From an archaeon (GTDB lineage: Archaea > Thermoproteota > Nitrososphaeria > Nitrososphaerales > UBA183), in NCBI GenBank assembly GCA_021828185.1, contig JAKASI010000018.1:1-19260 (forward strand): a DNA stretch of 19,260 nt. The letters run 5' to 3'. The notes under the pieces are model-generated. The model was not told the origin of the DNA. It saw only the letters and a program-made list of their open reading frames with translations, and ran no database searches. A program made the translations under genes and the position numbers. The number at the start of each line of letters is the position of its first letter. Within the stretch, counting starts at the first letter, position 1. Shown piece after piece: positions 14,526 to 19,260 of the stretch.

Positions 14526-14942
14526 TTACATCACGTTCAGCTTCACGGCTTCGAGGACGAGCGCCCCCAGCGCTGCCCCGTCCACATCGTCGCCTTCGTG
14601 GAAGTCTATCGCACGTACCGTCCTGCTGTCCAGGCGCGTGTTGAAGAGCTTCTTCCGATCCCTCATCCCGGCGCCCTTCGGAAAAGTCAGCCTCACGGCG
14701 TTCTTGAGGATGTTTCCTATGCAGACTATGCCGCCGTGAGACCAGACGGGGACCCCCATCGGATTGCTGGGCTTCTTCCACTTCACTTCTTCCACCACCT
14801 CTGGGTCGGCCCTCCTGATCAGAGCGCGCAGAGTCCTCAGCATCCCGCCCCGCCAGTCGCCCGACTTCTTGATCATGGCGTCTATCTGCTGAGAGGCAGA
14901 CCTGCCGTCCGGGGCGGACGCGGTGCTCGCCTTCATTGCCAT
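14526..14942 (-). CDS. DUF1801 (YdhG-like) protein
   Basis: The 138-residue soluble protein shows the DUF1801 pattern from start to end: a helix QQIDAMIKKSGDWRGGMLRT, LIRRADPEVVEEVKWKKPSN (about 41-60), GVPVWSHGGIVCIG, VRLTFPKGAG, and a C-terminal LGALVLEAVKLNV. This small alpha/beta fold, related to frataxin-like structures, is widespread in bacteria and archaea and has no settled biochemical function. The start is ATG 14942, because the TATA box at 14963-14970 sits 25 bases away; GTG 14957 would lie too close to the box. ATG 14936 is an in-frame alternative. Confidence 0.85.
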   Translation of the reverse strand: MAMKASTASAPDGRSASQQIDAMIKKSGDWRGGMLRTLRALIRRADPEVVEEVKWKKPSNPMGVPVWSHGGIVCIGNILKNAVRLTFPKGAGMRDRKKLFNTRLDSRTVRAIDFHEGDDVDGAALGALVLEAVKLNVM

Positions 14943-14962
14943 TGGATGGTTTTGCACAGTTT

Positions 14963-14970
14963 ACAATAAG
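14963..14970 (-). promoter_or_regulatory. TATA box for the DUF1801 gene
   Basis: The minus strand reads cttattgt, centred about 25 bases before ATG 14942, which excludes GTG 14957 as a leaderless start. Confidence 0.55.
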
Positions 14971-15033
14971 GTTCCGTGCGACTTTCGCCGTGCCTGGGCC
15001 CACACCGCGCCTGCAACGCGTCGTCCTCCGGCA

Positions 15034-15043
15034 GTGTATAACC
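15034..15043 (+). promoter_or_regulatory. TATA box of the beta-lactamase-family pseudogene
   Basis: gtgtataacc is centred about 30 bases before ATG 15069. The promoter looks intact although the gene behind it is not. Confidence 0.5.
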
Positions 15044-15068
15044 AGAAGCGGCCACGCCATTTCGATGG

Positions 15069-15599
15069 ATGACGCCTAACCCTGATGGCTCGACTGCCCT
15101 GAAGGAAGCCCTCTTGCCTTGCCTTGGGCCGAACGCGGTTCCAGGTCTCGTGGCCCTGACTAACCACTGAGGCGAGACCCACGTCGCAGCCTTTGGCTTG
15201 CAGTCTTACGGAGGGGACGCGGTCAGGCGGGACAGTATCTTCAGGATATCGTCGATGACTAGGCCTGTGACGGCCGTGGTGACCATGATCTTGGTCGACG
15301 GTGGGAAGGTCGAGCTCGAAGACCCGGTCGCCAGCCATCTCCCTGAGCTCGCTGGGCGCAGGGTCCTCGGGAGACCCGATGGGCCCTCGGTGAGACCGAA
15401 CCCGCAAGGCGGGCGGTTTCCGTCATGGACCTCCTCGCCTTCACAATGGGGATGGGGATCGTCTTCGCGCCACCCGGAGCGCTTCCAATCCAGAAGGCGA
15501 TAGACGGCCTCAGCCTTGGCCAAGGTATACTCACTCCTTCGGTCCGCCGGAGCCGAGTGGATCCGCCGGTTGGGCACGTTGCCCCCTGTATTCCGTTAG
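15069..15599 (+). pseudogene. Serine beta-lactamase/CubicO-family (class C-like) pseudogene, truncated
   Basis: Starting at ATG 15069 the frame reads NAVPGLVALTNH, then a TGA at 15168-15170, then GETHVAAFGLQSYGGDAVRR, DSIFRISSMTRPVTAV and LVDGGKVELEDPVASHLPEL. This is the N-terminal third of a COG1680 serine hydrolase. The catalytic SxxK reads S-M-T-R: the AGG at 15261 is one base away from a Lys codon. Near 15390 homology moves frame and continues VMDLLAFTMGMGIVFAPPGA and KAIDGLSLGQGILTPS. Near 15540 it shifts again to AEWIRRLGTLPPVFR and ends at TAG 15597. The remaining half (YxN, HxG motifs) is absent, and the M29 aminopeptidase gene ends directly after it. Three independent kinds of lesion make it a dead gene. 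Confidence 0.8.
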
Positions 15600-15621
15600 A
15601 ACCGAGTTCCGCCGGAGGCCG

Positions 15622-16689
15622 CTACTCCCAGACGAACTTGCCCTTCTCGTAGGCAGGGACGCCGTCGAGATAGATGGCCCCGTCCTCCTTCATGCTCTTG
15701 ATCATATCGATGTGGATGGCGCTCTTGTTGGTCCCCCCGGTCTCTGGATAGGCCCGACCCACCGCCATGTGAACGGTGTCCCCCATCTTCTCGTCGAACA
15801 GGATGTTCCTGGTGAACCTGTCTATCCCCCGGTTCATCCCTATCCCCAGCTCGCCCAGCCTTCGCGCCCCTTCGTCAACGTCAAGCATCGCCTTCAGGAG
15901 GTCTGCGCCTTCTTCCGCCCCGGACTCCGCCGCCACGCCGTTCCTGAAAGTCAGCCTCGCGCCTCTGATCTCGTGGCCCTGGTAGACCACGGGTAGGTCG
16001 AAGTATACATGACCTTCGACTTCGGTGTCCACCGGCGATACGAACACCTCCCCGCTGGGCATGTTGTGGTCGCCCGCGCTGACCTTGGGGCGCCTTCCTT
16101 TGACAGAGAGCGTGATGTCCGTGTCCTTCCCGACGACCCTGACCTCCCTCGCCTTTGCCAGGCGCTCCGACAGGACCCTCATCTCAGTCTCGAACTTCGG
16201 CCAGTCGCGTAGGATAGCCGAGTAGACGAAGTCGCAGTATGCCTCGTATGGCATCTTCGCCTCCTGGGCCATGGCGCGGGTGGGGTGAAGTGTGATGTTC
16301 CATCGCTTACCTTCCATCGCCTCGCCCATGGCGGCGCCGGCCCTGGCTGAGACCTGGAGCTTGCTTGGCGGGACGTCAGACATCTCATGTGCGTTAGAGT
16401 GGCCGAGGACGTGGACAAACACGTCCGCCGTCCTGACCAGCTCAACCACCTGTGGGGCGATGCTGGAGAGGGTCTCCTCGTCGGCGGCGAGCGCGTACGC
16501 CCTGTCGAACTCCAGGTCGCTGTCCACGACTACGAAGCGGGCTCCTACCCTTCCAAGCTCGGAGGCAAGGGCGGCGACGAGGTCGTGGGATTCCCGCGCG
16601 GCCGTTATGAGCACGAAGTCGTTCCGCTTCACTCGGCAGGAGTAGTTCACGATAATCTTCGCGTGCTCTGAGACCCTCGGGTCGGCCAA
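15622..16689 (-). CDS. M29-family metallo-aminopeptidase (AmpS/thermophilic aminopeptidase)
   Basis: The 355-residue protein is a full-length M29 aminopeptidase, which removes N-terminal residues from peptides in the cytoplasm using two metal ions. All five ligands are visible: E214 in HNMPSGEVFVSP, E280 in RRLGELGIG, H307 in MGDTVHMAVGRAYP, and H326 and D328 in KSAIHIDMI. The N-terminal domain begins HAKIIVNYSCRVKRNDFVLI, as usual for the family. The start is TTG 16689; no ATG or GTG precedes the conserved N-terminus, and only a weak catagc-type box lies upstream near 16714. It is transcribed away from the small zinc-protein gene. Confidence 0.9.
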   Translation of the reverse strand: MADPRVSEHAKIIVNYSCRVKRNDFVLITAARESHDLVAALASELGRVGARFVVVDSDLEFDRAYALAADEETLSSIAPQVVELVRTADVFVHVLGHSNAHEMSDVPPSKLQVSARAGAAMGEAMEGKRWNITLHPTRAMAQEAKMPYEAYCDFVYSAILRDWPKFETEMRVLSERLAKAREVRVVGKDTDITLSVKGRRPKVSAGDHNMPSGEVFVSPVDTEVEGHVYFDLPVVYQGHEIRGARLTFRNGVAAESGAEEGADLLKAMLDVDEGARRLGELGIGMNRGIDRFTRNILFDEKMGDTVHMAVGRAYPETGGTNKSAIHIDMIKSMKEDGAIYLDGVPAYEKGKFVWE

Positions 16690-16823
16690 GTGGTTAGAGG
16701 ACCCGGGACACTCGCTATGAACTTTTGGTGGACGGCTGAAACAGCATGCGCTTTACGTCGCGTCTCTGCCTACCATGGCTGCCGCCGGCAGAAGCTAGAC
16801 CGGGGTCCGCACCTCAGGGAGCC

Positions 16824-16831
16824 CTTAAGAG
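16824..16831 (+). promoter_or_regulatory. TATA-like box for the small zinc-binding protein gene
   Basis: cttaagag lies about 43 bases before TTG 16871, predicting a leader of about 18 bases. Confidence 0.4.
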
Positions 16832-16870
16832 AGACCCCCTGATCCACTTCCATGAGGGCGGGGCGTTGCG

Positions 16871-17068
16871 TTGCTCCTCCAGCAGGTACTGAAGCTGAAC
16901 TGCGAAAGATGCAGGCTGAAGACTGAGCACTATGTCCAGATTTGGAACGGCGTCGTGCTGATGTGCCAGTGCCTGAAGTGCGGCAAGATCAGGACGAACC
17001 CCCAGCTTACGAGGGAGGAACTCCACCCATACCCCGCGGACGACGGCACGCCAGTCTATGTGGGCTGA
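16871..17068 (+). CDS. Small zinc-binding protein of unknown function
   Basis: The 65-residue product has a CxxC pair (C11, C14 in NCERCRLKT) and a second cluster MCQCLKCGK (C32, C34, C37), giving four good zinc ligands (probably C11, C14, C34, C37) in a compact beta-hairpin zinc-ribbon layout. The C-terminal half (TNPQLTREELHPYPADDGT) is polar and acidic. There is no membrane segment. The start is TTG 16871, as no ATG or GTG occurs in frame; an ATG at 16852 is in another frame and ends after 24 codons. Such small zinc ribbons often work in RNA or protein contacts, but no family is recognised. Confidence 0.6.
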   Translation: MLLQQVLKLNCERCRLKTEHYVQIWNGVVLMCQCLKCGKIRTNPQLTREELHPYPADDGTPVYVG

Positions 17069-17082
17069 CCGACGGCCCGATT

Positions 17083-17090
17083 TCTATAAC
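17083..17090 (+). promoter_or_regulatory. TATA box for the small basic protein gene
   Basis: tctataac is centred about 30 bases before ATG 17117, a strong archaeal-type box giving a leaderless message. Confidence 0.6.
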
Positions 17091-17116
17091 TAGAGCCGCC
17101 GCCCACCCATAGGGGC

Positions 17117-17281
17117 ATGCCAAGGAAGAAGGCGAAGGCCAGGAAGGCTGTGAAACGCAGGTCCCCCGGGAAGGCAAAGGAGTCCGCCGCGGCTTCTGCC
17201 ACGACGGATCAGGGTTCGACCGCGCCTCAGGCAGTGGAGAAGGAACTCCCGGAGCGGTACGGGCTTTCACCGTATCAATGA
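17117..17281 (+). CDS. Small lysine/arginine-rich protein, 54 residues
   Basis: ATG 17117 to TGA 17281 encodes 54 residues beginning MPRKKAKARKAVKRRSPGKA, followed by an Ala/Ser/Thr-rich low-complexity stretch and a short conserved-looking end (KELPERYGLSPYQ). The first 22 residues carry about ten Lys/Arg and no acidic residue, resembling histone-tail or nucleic-acid-binding tails; the rest looks disordered. A strong TATA box (17083-17090) at leaderless spacing supports it as a real gene. It lies 48 bases after the small zinc-protein gene on the same strand but with its own promoter. DNA, RNA or ribosome binding is inferred from charge only. No family recognised. Confidence 0.6.
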   Translation: MPRKKAKARKAVKRRSPGKAKESAAASATTDQGSTAPQAVEKELPERYGLSPYQ

Positions 17282-17382
17282 CGGTGCGGTAGGAATCGGA
17301 GCCAGGTATCGCGGCATTCCAGGGCTGTATTTTGGCCACGCCGGCCGCGGTTGACAGGCGGGAACGGTTCCTTGTCTCGGCA

Positions 17383-17405
17383 TCGTGTGCGAATCCCACC
17401 CGGCT
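17383..17405 (+). other. Sequence resembling a tRNA T-arm and acceptor 3' end
   Basis: In the gap between the small basic gene and the methyltransferase, tcgtgtgcgaatcccacc followed by cggct looks like the T-arm and 3' acceptor strand of a tRNA. The invariant T55 position is G, and the T stem pairs poorly. No matching D-arm or 5' acceptor strand is found upstream. At best it is a decayed tRNA fragment; it may be chance. Confidence 0.2.
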
Positions 17406-17432
17406 GACTTGGCAGGGCTGACGTCGTCTCGG

Positions 17433-18251
17433 TCAGCTTATCTTCCTGAAGACTATGAGGATGTGCTCGCTCAGCCCGACGACAGAAGGGTGCGTGCACG
17501 TCTTGTAGTGGGTCTCGAGCCAGACCTTCCACCTTCGCGGGTTCTTCGCCAGCTGGTTCACTTCTTCTTTGTGGACAGAGCCGACCCCTTCGAGCCCCAC
17601 CATCTCCAGTATCTCGACGCCGTCGACTCTCTCGACCTCTTCTCTCAGCTCCTGGGGGAGGAAGAAGTGGGTCGCAGTGAAGCCGCGCCCGCCGAGGTAG
17701 TCCCCGCTGTCGCGTATCTTCTTGAAGGTGGGGAGCGTGACTTCGTCTGGGAAGTACCTCAGCTCCGTAGCCAGCATGGCGAGCCGGCTCATCACAGACA
17801 CGAAGACAGGCGAGCGCCTCTTCACGACCCTCGCCAGCTCGGATAGCGCTTCGCTCCTGTCTTCCTTCCTGACCATGTGGGACAGCGGGCCGCCAAGGCA
17901 GAGCACGGCATCGAAGGAACCGTCCGGGAACCTCGATAGGTCCGCGATAGAGGCCTCGGTTATCTCCTTGACCTTCTCGCCGAGCCTCTCTTTCTTGATC
18001 TGTGCTTCGGCGAACCTCAGGTTCGCAGGGGTGTAGTCAGAGAGGACCATGTCGTAGCCTCTCCTGGCCAGATGAATAGTGTACCTTCCGGGCCCTCCCC
18101 CTGCGTCCAAGATCAACCCACTGTTCGGCAGATACCTCCTGAGGAACTCCAAGGTTGTGTCAAACTCCAGTTTGTGGTACGGATCAGATTGGAGCCTCGC
18201 CCATTCGTTCTTCACCGATCCAGTGTAGAACCGTCTGACCGACCGTGTCAT
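17433..18251 (-). CDS. SAM-dependent methyltransferase (Rossmann-fold class I)
   Basis: The 272-residue protein has a class I methyltransferase core. Motif I is LILDAGGGPGRYTIHLA (about 46-62), followed by the acidic ribose-binding end of strand 2 (MVLSDYTPANL, D72), motif II-like EASIADLSRFPDGSFDAVLC (about 99-118) and a post-core GPLSHMVRKEDR. The N-terminal RRFYTGSVKNEWARLQSDPY and the C-terminal substrate-binding part (after about residue 160) resemble small-molecule methyltransferases of the Methyltransf_11/25 type. The frame is open to 18332, but ATG 18251 fits the TATA box at 18282-18290 and the start of conserved sequence. The methyl acceptor is unknown. Confidence 0.85.
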   Translation of the reverse strand: MTRSVRRFYTGSVKNEWARLQSDPYHKLEFDTTLEFLRRYLPNSGLILDAGGGPGRYTIHLARRGYDMVLSDYTPANLRFAEAQIKKERLGEKVKEITEASIADLSRFPDGSFDAVLCLGGPLSHMVRKEDRSEALSELARVVKRRSPVFVSVMSRLAMLATELRYFPDEVTLPTFKKIRDSGDYLGGRGFTATHFFLPQELREEVERVDGVEILEMVGLEGVGSVHKEEVNQLAKNPRRWKVWLETHYKTCTHPSVVGLSEHILIVFRKIS

Positions 18252-18281
18252 CGCGGCGGTTCCTGCTCTAGGAGGTCGCTG

Positions 18282-18290
18282 TATTATAGA
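18282..18290 (-). promoter_or_regulatory. TATA box for the methyltransferase gene
   Basis: The minus strand reads tctataata about 35 bases before ATG 18251. The repeat copy at 18305-18322 lies 15 bases further upstream. Confidence 0.6.
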
Positions 18291-18304
18291 TGAGCGAGCG
18301 CCCG

Positions 18305-18322
18305 TTGCGCCTCCGCCGGGAA
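18305..18322 (-). repeat. Intergenic repeat, copy C (18 bases, exact)
   Basis: ttgcgcctccgccgggaa is identical to 19242-19259. It lies between the divergent methyltransferase and membrane-protein genes, upstream of the methyltransferase TATA box. Confidence 0.6.
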
Positions 18323-18387
18323 GCAGCCACAAAATGCAGCTCAGACATCAGTTAGCGCGTGGCCCGACCCAAGCGCTTTTCAACACG

Positions 18388-18397
18388 AATAACAATT
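18388..18397 (+). promoter_or_regulatory. AT-rich promoter element of the membrane-protein pair
   Basis: gaataacaat is centred about 36 bases before ATG 18428, the only AT-rich stretch in the region and in the right position for a TATA box. Confidence 0.4.
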
Positions 18398-18427
18398 GGA
18401 TGCCGCTTGGCACAGGCGGTTGGGCCG

Positions 18428-18994
18428 ATGCAAGCCGGGGCTTCGTTGCCGCCATTCACCAAGAAGTTGCTTCAGTGGAGCTTCGCAATCGGAATCATAC
18501 CCCCCATCGCCTTGGTGGCCGCCCTCGCCGCGAAGAGCGGATATCTCCTCGACTATGTGCACGTAATCTGCGGAGGGACCTGGACAGGGTTCGACCTGTA
18601 CACCGGCCTGGTCCTGTCACGCATCCTTAGGTCGCTGGAGGTGCCGGCGAGGGTGGAGGTCTCGAAGAGGCTCACCCCCACGACGTTCTTCATCATCCCT
18701 TCCTTGGCAGCCACCGCCATAGTGTCGGGCATCTATCTGGCAATAAGTCTGGGCAAGTTCAACCTGGGCGACCCCTGGATTATAGGCGCGGGGATAGTTG
18801 TGGTCGTCCTGACGGCCCAGGGGTTCGGCGTGTTTCTTCCCAACGGAGTCAGAATATTCCTTGAGCTCGCTAAGGTGAAGCCGGATACGGGGCTAATCTC
18901 TAAGCTCACCATGAGGAATGTTCGCCTCGCGGCCAGCCAGGCGGCGTTCCAGATAGTCATAATACTGATCATGGCGCATCTGGCGGTGTACTAG
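18428..18994 (+). CDS. Five-helix integral membrane protein (DUF2269-like)
   Basis: From ATG 18428 the product is 188 residues with about five membrane helices (roughly 14-34, 43-66, 82-108, 117-140, 164-186). The second helix, YVHVICGGTWTGFDLYTGLV, has a His (H45) and the GG-W-x-G pattern seen in DUF2269 and related small integral membrane proteins, where a conserved His has been suggested to bind a cofactor. The open frame extends to 18359, but the extra residues are not membrane-like and the AT-rich box at 18388 would lie inside them. It forms an operon with the small membrane protein 9 bases downstream. The function is unknown; the DUF assignment is tentative. Confidence 0.65.
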   Translation: MQAGASLPPFTKKLLQWSFAIGIIPPIALVAALAAKSGYLLDYVHVICGGTWTGFDLYTGLVLSRILRSLEVPARVEVSKRLTPTTFFIIPSLAATAIVSGIYLAISLGKFNLGDPWIIGAGIVVVVLTAQGFGVFLPNGVRIFLELAKVKPDTGLISKLTMRNVRLAASQAAFQIVIILIMAHLAVY

Positions 18995-19003
18995 GAGATT
19001 GAA

Positions 19004-19201
19004 ATGAACCTAGACGCCCTGGTCGCTACGTTCCTCTTCGCCGGAGCCCTCCTGTCTGTGTTCGGGGTGCTCTATCGGATGGCCGTCAGGAGCCACGCCA
19101 GCGGAGAGCTGAGTTACGAAGGGATACGGCTGCTTCGATGGGGTCTGGCAGGGCAGCTTGCCATCTTCGTGGTCCTGGGAATCACGGCTTTCCTGACGTG
19201 A
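19004..19201 (+). CDS. Small two-helix membrane protein
   Basis: The 65-residue product consists of two membrane helices (about 5-27, ALVATFLFAGALLSVFGVLY, and 45-64, GLAGQLAIFVVLGITAFL) separated by a short charged loop (RSHASGELSYEGIRLLR). It starts 9 bases after the stop of the five-helix protein and is preceded by ggag 7 bases before the ATG, one of the few Shine-Dalgarno-like sites in the window, as expected for an internal gene of an operon in an organism with mostly leaderless messages. It probably forms a complex with its upstream partner. No family recognised. Confidence 0.65.
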   Translation: MNLDALVATFLFAGALLSVFGVLYRMAVRSHASGELSYEGIRLLRWGLAGQLAIFVVLGITAFLT

Positions 19202-19241
19202 CATAAGCGTGGGCTCGGACCTTCGCCGTGTTTAGGGTTCA

Positions 19242-19259
19242 TTGCGCCTCCGCCGGGAA
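19242..19259 (-). repeat. Intergenic repeat, copy D (18 bases, exact)
   Basis: Identical to 18305-18322. It is preceded by agggttca (19234-19241), the block also found at the diverged copy at 14465. Together with copy C it brackets the membrane-protein pair. Confidence 0.6.
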
Positions 19260-19260
19260 T

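Noticed and set aside
13532..14644. 370-codon plus-strand open frame opposite the amidohydrolase
   Set aside because: It is antisense to a protein with all catalytic motifs; its translation is a Val/Glu/Asp/Arg-rich shadow of high GC codon use, with no family features.
1..19260. CRISPR array, transposase, integrase or defence island
   Set aside because: No regularly spaced repeats, terminal inverted repeats or such coding motifs were found; the Cas4-like gene stands alone.

Overview
This window is about 60% GC and reads as chromosomal DNA of an archaeon. Most genes have an AT-rich TATA-like box (for example atatat at 3791, cttatatc at 10057, tctataac at 17083) about 25-38 bases before the start codon. 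There is almost no leader and no Shine-Dalgarno sequence, which is the usual archaeal leaderless arrangement. GTG and TTG starts are common. No rRNA, intact tRNA, CRISPR array, IS element or phage gene was seen. A high-GC Thermoproteota/Nitrososphaeria-type lineage is a guess only; nothing in the window fixes the taxon.

Layout. 1-2300 (minus strand): a cut-off membrane protein, a class III nucleotide cyclase-like protein and an AlkZ-type DNA glycosylase. 2443-4343 (plus): an MFS transporter and a membrane-anchored PH-domain protein. 4414-5796 (minus): a membrane protein split by a frameshift and a GRAM/PH-like protein. 5891-9332 (minus): HAD phosphatase, membrane-anchored unknown protein, DUF1579-like protein with a nitroreductase remnant behind it, and a GNAT acetyltransferase. 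9506-10743 (plus): thioredoxin and a zinc-ribbon LURP-one-like protein. 10827-14942 (minus): zinc-independent MDR oxidoreductase, Cas4-like Fe-S nuclease, an unknown gene broken by a frameshift, an ACMSD-type amidohydrolase and a DUF1801 protein. 15069-15599 (plus): a decayed serine beta-lactamase/CubicO-family gene. 15622-16689 (minus): M29 aminopeptidase. 16871-17281 (plus): two very small genes, one zinc-binding and one basic. 17433-18251 (minus): SAM methyltransferase. 18428-19201 (plus): a pair of integral membrane proteins.

Genes are mostly single transcription units with their own promoters, so no dedicated pathway is evident. The contents look like housekeeping and accessory metabolism: redox (thioredoxin, MDR reductase), small-molecule modification (GNAT, methyltransferase, amidohydrolase, phosphatase), DNA repair (glycosylase, Cas4-like nuclease), membrane-surface PH-fold proteins and possible cyclic-nucleotide signalling.

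The main unexpected items are: (1) a recognisable beta-lactamase-family pseudogene that keeps its promoter but has an in-frame stop, a Lys-to-Arg change in SxxK and two frameshifts; (2) two apparently broken genes (4414-5003 and 12893-13398), each restored by adding one G to a short G run; (3) a 54-residue lysine-rich gene at 17117-17281; (4) a short intergenic repeat, TTGCGCCTCCGCCGGGAA, with two exact and two diverged copies in the same orientation; (5) a cyclase-like protein lacking the usual catalytic Asn. I found no convincing multi-gene novel system.
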